NCBI RefSeq assembly: GCF_901827175.1
Contig: NZ_LR594662.1
Coordinates: 4,340,001-4,404,000 of the forward strand
Source: Variovorax sp. RA8
Lineage (GTDB): Bacteria; Pseudomonadota; Gammaproteobacteria; Burkholderiales; Burkholderiaceae_C
Length of the DNA stretch: 64,000 bases
Reading direction: 5' to 3'
Shown piece by piece: positions 29,207 to 37,559 of this stretch. The position numbers and the translations under genes are program-made. The notes beneath the pieces are model-generated. The model ran no database searches, was not told where the DNA came from, and saw nothing but the letters and a program-made list of their open reading frames with translations. Within the stretch, counting starts at the first letter, position 1. Every line of letters starts with the position of its first letter.

Positions 29207-29944
29207 TCAGTGCATGTGCAGGCCGCCGTTGACGGAGAAGTCGGCCCCGGTCGAGTAGCCGCCCTCGTCGGTCGCGAGCCAGGCGATGATGGAGGCGATC
29301 TCGCTGGGTTCACCCAGCCGCTTGACGGGAATGGTGGCCACGATCTTGTCGAGCACCTCCTGGCGGATGGCGCGGACCATGTCGGTGCCGATGTAGCCCG
29401 GGCTCACCGTGTTCACCGTTACGCCCTTGGCCGCCAACTCCTGCGCCAGCGCCATCGTGAACCCGTGCATGCCGGCCTTGGCGGCCGAGTAGTTGGTCTG
29501 GCCGGCCTGGCCCTTGGCGCCGTTGACCGAGCTGATGTTGATGATGCGGCCCCAGCCCTTCTCGACCATGTCGCCCACCACCTGCTTGGTGACATTGAAC
29601 ATGCTGTTGAGGTTGGTCTCGATCACCGCGCTCCAGTCCTCGGGCGTCATCTTCAGGAACAAGCGGTCGCGCGTGATGCCGGCGTTGTTGACCAGCACGT
29701 CGATGCTGCCATGCTCGGCCTTGGCCTTGGTGAAAGCTTCCACGGTCGACTGCCAATCGCCAACGTTGCCGACCGAGGCATGGAACTCGTAGCCCAGCGC
29801 CTTCTGCTCCGCCAACCATTTGGCATGGTCGCGCGTGGGGCCGCAGCCGGCGATCACCGTGAAGCCATCCTTGTGAAGACGCTGGCAAATGGCCGTACCA
29901 ATGCCCCCCATGCCGCCGGTGACGTATGCAACTTTCTTGCTCAT
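29207..29944 (-). CDS. phaB: Acetoacetyl-CoA reductase
   Basis: NADPH-dependent SDR of 245 residues reducing acetoacetyl-CoA to (R)-3-hydroxybutyryl-CoA, the monomer for PHB. Cofactor motif TGGMGGIG at residues 9-16, NNAG motif, catalytic Ser in NISSVNG and Tyr/Lys in NYSAAKAG. The PhaB-specific run SSVNGAKGQAGQTNYSAAKA and the C-terminus SVNGGLHMH are diagnostic. GAGGGAAA precedes the ATG. It lies downstream of phaC-phaA on the same strand but is separated from them by a plus-strand gene, so it needs its own promoter. Confidence 0.96.
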   Translation of the reverse strand: MSKKVAYVTGGMGGIGTAICQRLHKDGFTVIAGCGPTRDHAKWLAEQKALGYEFHASVGNVGDWQSTVEAFTKAKAEHGSIDVLVNNAGITRDRLFLKMTPEDWSAVIETNLNSMFNVTKQVVGDMVEKGWGRIINISSVNGAKGQAGQTNYSAAKAGMHGFTMALAQELAAKGVTVNTVSPGYIGTDMVRAIRQEVLDKIVATIPVKRLGEPSEIASIIAWLATDEGGYSTGADFSVNGGLHMH

Positions 29945-30101
29945 GATTTTTCCCTCGATGTTGACGCGCCTGAACAGGCGCGGTTCACTGTAGCCAAGTT
30001 TCCCACGGGCTCCGGGTCAGGAAAACACTGACCCCTCAATGCAACGGGGTGTCACAGCCGCGCCCGGATGCCGCGGTCCCTATCGGAAAAGGCAGGCTGC
30101 C

Positions 30102-30977
30102 ATGAAACTCGTAACCTGGAACACCCAGTGGTGCCGCGGGCTCGACGGCGAGGTGAGTCCCAAACGCATCGTCGAAGGCGCGCGCGCGATGGCCGACTTC
30201 GATGTGCTTTGCCTGCAGGAAATCGCTTCTGGCTACGAGCGCATGCCGGGTGCCCCCGGCGACCAGCCGGCCGAGCTGGGCGCGCTGCTGCCGGGCTTCC
30301 GGCTCTTCTTCGGCGCCGCGGTCGAGGAATTCGACGGCGAGGGCCGCCGGCAGCGCTTCGGCAACCTGATCGCCACCCGACTGCCGGTGTCCCTGGTCCG
30401 GCACCATCCCCTGCCCTGGCCGCCCGACCCGACCGTGAGCAGCATGCCGCGCATGTGTACGGTCGTGACCCTGGCCAGCCCCGAACTGGGCACCGTGCGC
30501 GTGATGACCACGCACCTCGAGTATTACTCGTCCGTGCAGCGCCTGGCCCAGGCACAGGCTTTGCGCGCCCTGCATATCGAAGCCTGCCAGCAGGCCGCAG
30601 CGCCGCCTGCCGCCGCGTTCGACGACTCGCCTTTCCAGCCCAAGCCCCACACCCAGCACGCCATCCTCTGCGGCGACTTCAACATGGAGGCCAGCGACCC
30701 GGCCCATGCCGAGATCCAGGCGCCGTTCACCGCACCCGCCCTGCCGGCCGGCGGAGTGCCCGACAGGCGCCTCCAGGACGCCTGGCCGCTTGCACATCCC
30801 GAGCGGCCCCACGACCCCACCTTCAAGCTGTTCGACGACACCTATGGCAAGGACCCCGCCGCTTTCGACTTCGTGTTCGTCAGCGACACCCTGGCACCCC
30901 GCGTGCGGCGCATGGAGGTCGATCTGCAGACACGCGCCTCCGACCACCAGCCTGTGCTGATCGAACTCGGCGACTGA
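30102..30977 (+). CDS. Endonuclease/exonuclease/phosphatase-family protein
   Basis: Metal-dependent phosphoesterase of the EEP fold, 291 residues. Active-site pieces: N-terminal KLVTWNTQWCRG (Asn), LCLQEI (metal Glu), TTHLEYYS (His), CGDFNMEAS (Asp-x-Asn) and the C-terminal SDHQPVLIEL (Asp-His). It could be a DNase, phospholipase-C-like or sugar-phosphate phosphatase. ATG 30102 is chosen. It lies in opposite orientation between phaA and phaB, ending 27 nt from phaA's stop codon; no role in PHA metabolism is known for this family. Confidence 0.88.
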   Translation: MKLVTWNTQWCRGLDGEVSPKRIVEGARAMADFDVLCLQEIASGYERMPGAPGDQPAELGALLPGFRLFFGAAVEEFDGEGRRQRFGNLIATRLPVSLVRHHPLPWPPDPTVSSMPRMCTVVTLASPELGTVRVMTTHLEYYSSVQRLAQAQALRALHIEACQQAAAPPAAAFDDSPFQPKPHTQHAILCGDFNMEASDPAHAEIQAPFTAPALPAGGVPDRRLQDAWPLAHPERPHDPTFKLFDDTYGKDPAAFDFVFVSDTLAPRVRRMEVDLQTRASDHQPVLIELGD

Positions 30978-31004
30978 GCGCCCTTGACGAACAGCAGGAC
31001 GTTC

Positions 31005-32183
31005 TCAGCGCTCGATGGTGAGCGCAACCCCCATGCCGCCGCCGATGCACAGCGAGGCAATGCCCTTCTTCGCGTTCTGGCGCTGCATCTCGTGCAGCAG
31101 CGTCACCAGGATGCGGCAGCCGGAGGCACCGATCGGATGACCGATGGCGATGGCGCCGCCATTCACGTTGACCTTGTTGATGTCCCAGCCCATCTCGCGA
31201 TTGACGGCGCAGGCCTGCGCGGCAAAAGCCTCGTTGATCTCGAGCACGTCGAGGTCCTGCGGCTTCCAGCCGGCGCGCTGCAGCGCCTTCTGCGAGGCAG
31301 GCACCGGACCCATGCCCATGAAGGCCGGGTCGAGGCCGGTGCTGGCGTAGCTGGCGATGCGGCCCAGGGGCTTGAGCCCCAGCGCGGCTGCCTTCTTGGC
31401 GGTCATCACCAGCACGGCGGCGGCGCCGTCGTTGAGGCCCGAGGCATTGCCCGCCGTCACACCGCCGGCCTTGTCGAAGGCAGGGCGCAGCCCGGCCAGG
31501 CCTTCGGCGTTTGTCTTGCGATTGATGAACTCGTCCTGGGCGAAGACGACCGGGTCGCCCTTCCTTTGCGGGATGTTGACGGCGACGATCTCGTCCTTGA
31601 ACTTGCCGGCGTCCTGCGCGGCCGCGGCCTTGGTCTGGCTGGCGAGCGCGAGCTCGTCCTGCGCGGCGCGGCTGATGTCGTACTTCTTGGCCACGTTCTC
31701 GGCCGTGATGCCCATGTGGTACTGGTTGTACACGTCCCACAGGCCGTCGACGATCATCGAATCGACCAGCTTCCAGTCGCCCATGCGCTGGCCATTGCGC
31801 GAGTTCGGCAGCACGTGCGGCGCGAGGCTCATGCTCTCCTGCCCGCCGGCCACAACGATTTCGCTGTCGCCGGTGGCCACGGCCTGCGCCGCCAGCATCA
31901 CCGCCTTCAAGCCCGAGCCGCACACCGCGTTGATGGTGAGCGCAGGCGTTTCCTTGGTGATGCCGCTCTTCAGCAGCGCCTGGCGCGCCGGGTTCTGCCC
32001 GCTCCCCGCGGTGAGCACCTGGCCCATGATGACCTCGCCGATCTGGTCGGGCCCGACCTTGGCGCGCTCGAGCACTTCCCTGATCACGATCGAGCCGAGC
32101 TCCGTGGCCGCGATGTTGGCCAGCGATCCGCCGAATTTGCCCACGGCCGTGCGTGCGGCCGAAACGATGACGATGTCTTCCAT
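31005..32183 (-). CDS. phaA: Acetyl-CoA C-acetyltransferase (beta-ketothiolase)
   Basis: Biosynthetic thiolase of 392 residues condensing two acetyl-CoA to acetoacetyl-CoA, the first step of PHB synthesis. Catalytic Cys88 in NAVCGSGLKAV, His in IAIGHPIGASGCR and Cys379 in SLCIGGGMGVALTIER. It starts 57 nt after phaC and is very probably cotranscribed with it. Confidence 0.95.
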   Translation of the reverse strand: MEDIVIVSAARTAVGKFGGSLANIAATELGSIVIREVLERAKVGPDQIGEVIMGQVLTAGSGQNPARQALLKSGITKETPALTINAVCGSGLKAVMLAAQAVATGDSEIVVAGGQESMSLAPHVLPNSRNGQRMGDWKLVDSMIVDGLWDVYNQYHMGITAENVAKKYDISRAAQDELALASQTKAAAAQDAGKFKDEIVAVNIPQRKGDPVVFAQDEFINRKTNAEGLAGLRPAFDKAGGVTAGNASGLNDGAAAVLVMTAKKAAALGLKPLGRIASYASTGLDPAFMGMGPVPASQKALQRAGWKPQDLDVLEINEAFAAQACAVNREMGWDINKVNVNGGAIAIGHPIGASGCRILVTLLHEMQRQNAKKGIASLCIGGGMGVALTIER

Positions 32184-32240
32184 GATGTGTGCTCTCCGAG
32201 GCTGCGATTGAAAAAAGGAAAGTGGGAACGAACAACGAAG

Positions 32241-33983
32241 TCAGGCTCGCGCCCTGACGTAGCGGCCCGGCGCGGGCTCGATCGCCTTGTAGGCGTTGCC
32301 CTTGCCGTAGGACTTGGGCGCAGGGATCTGCTTGCCCGAGTGGGTTTTGAGCCAGTTGGACCAGTCGGTCCACCAGCTGCCGGGATGCTCGGTGGCACCG
32401 GCCAGCCATTCGGCCTGGGTCTTCGGCAGCTTGCCGTCGGCACGAATCCAGTGGCTGCGCTTCTTCTTGACCGGGGGGTTGATCACGCCGGCGATGTGGC
32501 CCGAGGCGCCCATGACGAAGCGCTTCTTGCCCTTGAGCAGCTGCGTCGACGCATAGGCGCCGCCGATGGGCACGATGTGGTCCTCGCGCGAGCCGTAGAT
32601 GTAGACCGGGGCATCGATGCGGCCCAGGTCGACCTGCTCGCCGGCCACGGTCAGCGCGCCGGGCTCGGCCAGCTTGTTCTCGTGGTACGTGTTGCGCAGG
32701 TACCAGCAATACCAGGGCCCGGGCAGGTTGGTGGCGTCGCTGTTCCAGTAGAGCAGGTCGAAGGGCGGCGGGGTCTCGCCCTTCAGGTAGTTGCCGACCA
32801 CGTAGTTCCACACCAGGTCGTTGGGCCGCAGGAAGCTGAAGGTGGAGGCCAGCTCGCTGCCGGCCAGCAGGCCGCCCGAGGCCATCTGCATCTCGCGGAA
32901 GCGCACGAAGGCCTCGTCGATGAAGATGTCGAGGATGCCGGTGTCGGTGAAGTCGAGCAGCGTGGTGAGCAGCGTGACCGAGGACGCGGGCTGCTCGCCG
33001 CGCGCTGCCAGCACCGCCAGCGCGGTCGACAGGATGGTCCCGCCGACGCAGAAGCCCAGCGTATCGATCTGCCCGCCCTTCTTGTCCTGGCCGCTGATCT
33101 CGCGAGTGACTTGGATCGCTTTGATGGCGGCGTTCTCGATGTAGTCGTCCCAGGTGGTGTTGCCCATCGAGGCATCGGGATTGCGCCAGCTCACCACGAA
33201 CACGCGATGGCCCTGCTCCACCGCATAGCGGATCAGCGAATTCTCGGGCTGCAGGTCGAGGATGTAGAACTTGTTGATGCAGGGCGGCACCAGCAGCAAC
33301 GGCCGCTCGTAGACCTTGGCCGTGAGCGGCTTGTACTCGAGCAACTGGAACAGCTCGTTCTCGAACACCACCGCGCCCTCGGTGGTGCCGACGTTGCGGC
33401 CGACCTCGAAGGCGCTCTCGTCGGTCATGCTAAGGTGGCCCTGCTGCACGTCCTTCAGAAGGTTCTGGATGCCCTTTGCGATGCTTTCGCCCTGCGTTTC
33501 GAGCGCCCTCTTCTGGGCCTCGGCGTTGAACGCGAGGTAATTGCTGGGTGCCGAGGCCGCCACCCACTGCTCGACCGCGAAGCGCAGGCGGGCGCGGGTC
33601 TTGGCGTCGGCCTCGACGGCTTCGGCCATGCCGAGCAGCGTGCGCGTGTTGAGGAGGTAGACCGCTGCCGAGAAGGCCGCCACCGGATTGCTGCCCCAGG
33701 CCTCGGCAGCGAAGCGCCGGTCGCCGCGGGCGCGTGCCGCCATGTCCTGGCGCCACAGCTCGGTGGCCTCCTCGACGTACTGCTTCTGCAGCTCCTGGAG
33801 CTTGGGGGCGGAGAAGGCGAACCGGGGCATTTCCGAGGACTTCCACGACTCCCAGGGCGTCCCGGCCTGGGGTCCTTTGCCGAGCGACTGGAAGGACTCG
33901 AGGGCCTTCTCCCAACCCTGCGCCAGCGCCTGCTGGAACGGCGCGAAAGTGGACTCGGCCGCGGCCTGTTGTTCTTGTTTCAT
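32241..33983 (-). CDS. phaC: Class I poly(3-hydroxyalkanoate) synthase
   Basis: Polymerises (R)-3-hydroxyacyl-CoA into PHA at the granule surface. The protein has 580 residues, the class I length. The lipase-like box is GFCVGG at 310-315 with nucleophile Cys312. The catalytic Asp lies in the YGSREDHIVP region and the general-base His in GASGHIAGVINPP. The N-terminal part (PFQQALAQGWEKAL; FSAPKLQELQKQYVEE) is the class I N-domain. AGGAG precedes ATG 33983. A promoter with CATACT -10 and TTTCCG -35 spaced 17 bp lies upstream. No phasin or phaR gene is adjacent. Confidence 0.96.
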   Translation of the reverse strand: MKQEQQAAAESTFAPFQQALAQGWEKALESFQSLGKGPQAGTPWESWKSSEMPRFAFSAPKLQELQKQYVEEATELWRQDMAARARGDRRFAAEAWGSNPVAAFSAAVYLLNTRTLLGMAEAVEADAKTRARLRFAVEQWVAASAPSNYLAFNAEAQKRALETQGESIAKGIQNLLKDVQQGHLSMTDESAFEVGRNVGTTEGAVVFENELFQLLEYKPLTAKVYERPLLLVPPCINKFYILDLQPENSLIRYAVEQGHRVFVVSWRNPDASMGNTTWDDYIENAAIKAIQVTREISGQDKKGGQIDTLGFCVGGTILSTALAVLAARGEQPASSVTLLTTLLDFTDTGILDIFIDEAFVRFREMQMASGGLLAGSELASTFSFLRPNDLVWNYVVGNYLKGETPPPFDLLYWNSDATNLPGPWYCWYLRNTYHENKLAEPGALTVAGEQVDLGRIDAPVYIYGSREDHIVPIGGAYASTQLLKGKKRFVMGASGHIAGVINPPVKKKRSHWIRADGKLPKTQAEWLAGATEHPGSWWTDWSNWLKTHSGKQIPAPKSYGKGNAYKAIEPAPGRYVRARA

Positions 33984-34087
33984 GTCGTCTCCTGGTTCCT
34001 CACCTTGTCGTATCGGCTTTTGAGTATGCTGCATCCGGCAGGGCCCGGAAAGCAAAAGCCCGCCATACCTTCCTGAAAACCTCTCCT

Positions 34088-34381
34088 ATGCACCTCGTCG
34101 TCATCGCCTGGCTGTATGTCGCCCTGATGATGGCCGTGGCCGAAGCCACCAACACCAACGGCACGGTGCTCGGTGCGGTCTTTACCTTTCTACTCTATGG
34201 CTTGGCGCCGGTGGCACTGGTGGTTTACCTGATGGGCACACCGGCGCGTCGCAGGACGATCCGCGCACGCGAGGCGGCCGAGCGCGAGGCCGCCATGCAG
34301 GCGGCTGCGACCTCAGTCGCGCCAGATGCAGGCGGCGAAACGACCGCTGATGCGGTCTCGCCGGTGCGAGAAAAAACGTAA
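34088..34381 (+). CDS. Unknown two-helix membrane protein
   Basis: Protein of 97 residues beginning MHLVVIAWLYVALMMAVAEA. Two hydrophobic helices (residues 2-20 and about 27-55, TVLGAVFTFLLYGLAPVALVVYLMG) are followed by a charged cytoplasmic tail (RRRTIRAREAAEREAAMQ). Its last 69 nt overlap the 3' end of pgeF on the other strand. Conserved type in Comamonadaceae, function unknown. Divergent from phaC. Confidence 0.75.
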   Translation: MHLVVIAWLYVALMMAVAEATNTNGTVLGAVFTFLLYGLAPVALVVYLMGTPARRRTIRAREAAEREAAMQAAATSVAPDAGGETTADAVSPVREKT

Positions 34382-35068
34382 CGGGTTGTTTACCGTGCAC
34401 CACGGGGCGCTGCCGTCGTTGCCGTAGAGCTGCGTGACGCCCGCCCCGTTCAGGCGTTGGCGAGCGAGGCCCGCGAGGTCCGCCAGCCACTTGCCGGACG
34501 CGGCGGCGGGCTTGAAGCACCGCGGGGCCTGCGGCGCGGCCACCGCGAAGGCGGTGCGGACTTCATCGCCGACTTCGAAGGCCTCGGGCCCGATGCAGGG
34601 GCCGAGCCAGGCCATGAGCTCGCCCGGCCCGGCTTCGGCTGCAAAGGTGCCGACGGCCTCCTCCAGCACGCCTGCCGCCAGGCCGCGCCAGCCGGCATGC
34701 GCGGCGGCCACGCGGCGGCCGCGGCCGTCGGTGAAGAGCACGGGCAGGCAGTCGGCAACCATGATGGTGCAGGCGATGCCAGCGGCGGTGGCGGTGCAGG
34801 CATCGGCTGCGCTGCCGTCCGGCGTCCGGGCATCCAGCGCCAGCAGCTGGGTCCCATGCACCTGCTGCAGGAAGACCGGGCGCGCGCCGAGGGCATCGCG
34901 CAGCCGCGCGCGGTTGACGGCCACGTCGGCCGGCGTGTCGCCCACGTGGTCGCCGAGGTTGAGGCTCCGATACGCGCCCCCGGACACACCGCCTTCGCGC
35001 GTGGTGCACAGCGCGTGCACGCCGGGCGGCGCGGGCCAGTCGGGCACCAGCGCCTCGCCGGGCACCAT
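34313..35068 (-). CDS. pgeF: Peptidoglycan editing factor PgeF (YfiH/laccase domain)
   Basis: Cytoplasmic amidase of 251 residues that removes misincorporated L-serine-type UDP-MurNAc products and has been called a polyphenol oxidase or laccase. Metal-site signature: VHGTQLLALD, MVADCLPVLF (Cys) and AAAHAGWRGLAAGV (His), and GPCIGPEAFEVGDEV. The C-terminus CTVNNPLRFFSHRRDRISGR is the family end, so the antisense overlap with the upstream plus-strand gene is genuine. The ATG at 35068 lies 2 nt after the maiA stop, implying one transcript. Confidence 0.92.
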   Translation of the reverse strand: MVPGEALVPDWPAPPGVHALCTTREGGVSGGAYRSLNLGDHVGDTPADVAVNRARLRDALGARPVFLQQVHGTQLLALDARTPDGSAADACTATAAGIACTIMVADCLPVLFTDGRGRRVAAAHAGWRGLAAGVLEEAVGTFAAEAGPGELMAWLGPCIGPEAFEVGDEVRTAFAVAAPQAPRCFKPAAASGKWLADLAGLARQRLNGAGVTQLYGNDGSAPWCTVNNPLRFFSHRRDRISGRFAACIWRD

Positions 35069-35070
35069 GC

Positions 35071-35712
35071 TCAGGGCTCCGCGTCGGGGCAGCGCGAGGG
35101 CTGGGCGCGCTGGAAGGCATCGAGCTGCATGCAGGCCTCGAACGCCGCCATGGTGCGCGGCAGCCCGCTGAAGTCGCAGTCGAAGCGCTGGCCGTTGAAA
35201 ACCTGCGGCACCAGGCAGCAATCGGCCAGCGTGGGCGTGTCGCCCCAGCAATAGAGGCTTGCCGGGCGCTGCGCCAGCTGGCGCTCGAAGGCCAGCATGC
35301 CCTCGCGCACCCAGTGGCGGTACCAGGTGTTCTTGGCGTCGTCGCCGATCTTGAGCTCGCGCACCAGGTACTTGAGCACGCGCAGGTTGTTCAGCGGATG
35401 GATCTCGCAGGCGATCGACTGCGCCAGGGCCCGCACATGCGCCCGGCCCACGGGGTCGTGCGGCAGCAGTGCGGGCTCGGGATGGATCTCGTCCAGGTAT
35501 TCGATGATCGCCATCGACTGCGTGAAGCGCTCGCCGTCGTCCTTCAGCAGCGGCACCAGCATGTCGGGCGAGATGGCCGAGAAAGGCCCCGTCTTGTGCT
35601 CGCCGCGGGCGATGTGCACCGGGAGGTAGTCGTAGTCCAGGCCCTTGAGATTGAGCGCGATGCGGACCCGGAACGAAGCAGAGGAGCGGAAGTAGGTGTA
35701 GAGCTTCATCAT
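35071..35712 (-). CDS. maiA: Zeta-class GST: maleylacetoacetate/maleylpyruvate isomerase
   Basis: Glutathione-dependent cis-trans isomerase of about 213 residues. N-terminal thioredoxin fold begins MKLYTYFRSSASFRVRIALNLKGL with the zeta-class SSxSxRVRIAL motif in which the catalytic Ser sits. The helical C-domain has IACEIHPLNNLRVLKYL and DTPTLADCCLVPQVFNGQRF. ATG codons at 35712 and 35709 are both possible. It is divergent from an FAH-family hydrolase, so the pair probably isomerises and cleaves maleylacetoacetate (tyrosine/homogentisate route) or maleylpyruvate (gentisate route). No ring-cleavage dioxygenase gene is nearby. Confidence 0.9.
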   Translation of the reverse strand: MMKLYTYFRSSASFRVRIALNLKGLDYDYLPVHIARGEHKTGPFSAISPDMLVPLLKDDGERFTQSMAIIEYLDEIHPEPALLPHDPVGRAHVRALAQSIACEIHPLNNLRVLKYLVRELKIGDDAKNTWYRHWVREGMLAFERQLAQRPASLYCWGDTPTLADCCLVPQVFNGQRFDCDFSGLPRTMAAFEACMQLDAFQRAQPSRCPDAEP

Positions 35713-35815
35713 GGCCCAGAGCATAGCGCCGGTGCTCCCGGCGTGACCCACAGCCGGGCGACGGCTTCCGCCCTCTGGCAAACTGCCGCTTTCGCTTGAA
35801 AGGACTTTTTCCGCC

Positions 35816-36517
35816 ATGGCTTCCGAATACGTCTTCACTCCGCCGGCGACGGTGTCCCTGCCGGTGGTCGGCCAGGCTGCCCGCTTCCCCGTGCACCGCA
35901 TCTACTGCGTCGGCCGCAACTACGAAGAGCACGCCAAGGAAATGGGCTTTACCGGCCGTGAGCCGCCCTTCTTCTTCATGAAGCCGGCCGATGCCGTGGT
36001 CGTCGTCGATGCGGACACGACCGGCACCATGGCCTATCCCACGTTGACCAAGAACCTGCACCACGAGATCGAGCTGGTGGCGGCCATCGGCACGGGCGGC
36101 AAGAACATCAAGGCGGCCGATGCGATGAAGCACATCTTCGGCTATGCCGTGGGCCTGGACATGACGCGCCGCGACCTGCAGGGCGACATGAAGAAGCAGG
36201 GCCGCCCCTGGGACATCGGCAAGAGCTTCGAGCAGAGCGCGCCCACCGGGCCGATCGTGCCGGCGGCCCGGGCCGGCGACATCGAGCACGCCGAGATCTC
36301 CCTTCAGGTCAACGGCCAGGACCGCCAGCGCAGCAACGTGAGCAAGCTGATCTGGAACATGGCCGAGACCATCGAGCACCTCTCTGCCGCCTGGGAGCTG
36401 CAGCCCGGCGACCTGATCTTCACCGGCACCCCCGAGGGCGTGGCGGCGGTGGTGGCCGGCGACACCCTGGTCGGCCAGGTCGCGGGCCTGCCCACGCTCA
36501 CCGTCAAGGTGGTCTGA
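35816..36517 (+). CDS. Fumarylacetoacetate hydrolase family protein (fumarylpyruvate-type)
   Basis: C-C bond hydrolase of 233 residues, the short FAH form. It has the core [26 protein letters not shown], metal-binding [11 protein letters not shown] (Glu-x-Glu) and [14 protein letters not shown], with C-terminal [13 protein letters not shown]. The short length and sequence resemble fumarylpyruvate hydrolase more than the 420-residue classical FAH, favouring the gentisate pathway together with the divergent isomerase. The exact substrate is inferred. Confidence 0.88.
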   Translation: MASEYVFTPPATVSLPVVGQAARFPVHRIYCVGRNYEEHAKEMGFTGREPPFFFMKPADAVVVVDADTTGTMAYPTLTKNLHHEIELVAAIGTGGKNIKAADAMKHIFGYAVGLDMTRRDLQGDMKKQGRPWDIGKSFEQSAPTGPIVPAARAGDIEHAEISLQVNGQDRQRSNVSKLIWNMAETIEHLSAAWELQPGDLIFTGTPEGVAAVVAGDTLVGQVAGLPTLTVKVV

Positions 36518-36540
36518 AACACGCCGCCGGTCCACACCCG

Positions 36541-37092
36541 ATGCTCCTGCGCGTCCCTATCAAGCACTGCAAGAACTGCGGCACGGCGGTGGTGTACCGC
36601 ATCCCCGACGACGGCGACACGCGCGAGCGCGCCATCTGTCCGGCCTGCCACACGGTGCACTACGAGAACCCGCTCAACGTGGTGGGCACCATCCCCGTGC
36701 TGGGCGATCGCGTGCTGCTGTGCAAGCGCAACATCGAGCCGCGCTGGGGCAAGTGGACGCTGCCGGCCGGCTTCATGGAGCTCAACGAGACAACCGCCCA
36801 GGGCGCGGCGCGCGAGACCGACGAGGAGGCCGGCGCGGAATACGAGATGGAAGGCCTGTTCGCGGTGATGAGCGTGGTGCGGGTGGGCCAGGTGCACCTG
36901 TTCTACCGGGCTCGCCTTCTCAGCGACAAGTTCGACCCCGGGCACGAGACGATCGAGGCCCGCCTCTTCACCGAGGAAGAGATCCCCTGGGACGAGATCG
37001 CCTTCCGCACCGTGCGCGAAGCACTCACCCGCTACTTCGAGGACCGCCGGCGCGGCAGCTTCGACCGCGTCCATCAGTTGGACATCGTATGA
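36541..37092 (+). CDS. NUDIX hydrolase with N-terminal zinc ribbon
   Basis: Hydrolase of 183 residues. An N-terminal zinc ribbon (CKNCG and CPACH) is followed by a NUDIX domain with box [22 protein letters not shown], which fits Gx5Ex7REUxEExGU. This layout is shared by NADH pyrophosphatase-like and other nucleotide-diphosphate hydrolases; the substrate is unknown. The stop codon overlaps the creA start by ATGA. Confidence 0.9.
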   Translation: MLLRVPIKHCKNCGTAVVYRIPDDGDTRERAICPACHTVHYENPLNVVGTIPVLGDRVLLCKRNIEPRWGKWTLPAGFMELNETTAQGAARETDEEAGAEYEMEGLFAVMSVVRVGQVHLFYRARLLSDKFDPGHETIEARLFTEEEIPWDEIAFRTVREALTRYFEDRRRGSFDRVHQLDIV

Positions 37093-37559
37093 AGCTCCTT
37101 CGCGCATCGCTGTGCTGCGCCCTGCTGCTGGCTGCACAGGCGCAGGCCGAGCAGGTCGGCGAGGTCGACACCGCCTTCAAGCTGATCGGCCCCGATCACA
37201 AGATCGTGGTCGAGGCTTACGACGACCCTAAGGTCAGCGGCGTGACCTGCTATGTCTCGCGCGCCAAGACCGGCGGCATCTCTGGTGCCTTCGGCCTGGC
37301 CGAAGACAAGTCCGAGGCCTCGATCGCCTGCCGCCAGGTCGGGCCCGTGCGCGTGACCCAGCCGCTGCCCAAGCGCGAGGAGGTATACAGCGAGCGACTC
37401 TCCATTCTCTTCAAGCGCCTGCGCGTGGTGCGCATGGTCGATGGCCCGCGCAACACGCTGGTCTACCTGACCTACTCCGATCGCCTGGTCGAAGGCTCGC
37501 CGAAGAACAGCATCACCGCGGTGCCGATCGATCGTGCGATGCCGATCCCGCTGAAGTAG
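37089..37559 (+). CDS. creA: CreA family protein
   Basis: Exported protein of 156 residues with signal peptide [20 protein letters not shown]. The mature part has the CreA signature [39 protein letters not shown] in its N-half, followed by [14 protein letters not shown]. CreA is widespread in proteobacteria but its biochemical role is not established. It overlaps the NUDIX gene by 4 nt and abuts the next ABC gene without a gap (TAG then GTG), so the three are probably one transcript. Confidence 0.88.
   Translation: MKLLRASLCCALLLAAQAQAEQVGEVDTAFKLIGPDHKIVVEAYDDPKVSGVTCYVSRAKTGGISGAFGLAEDKSEASIACRQVGPVRVTQPLPKREEVYSERLSILFKRLRVVRMVDGPRNTLVYLTYSDRLVEGSPKNSITAVPIDRAMPIPLK

Noticed and set aside
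30984..34076. About 1,030-codon open frame opposite phaA and phaC
   Set aside because: It crosses two genuine genes and their gap; composition is His/Gly/Val-rich and no ribosome site precedes it.
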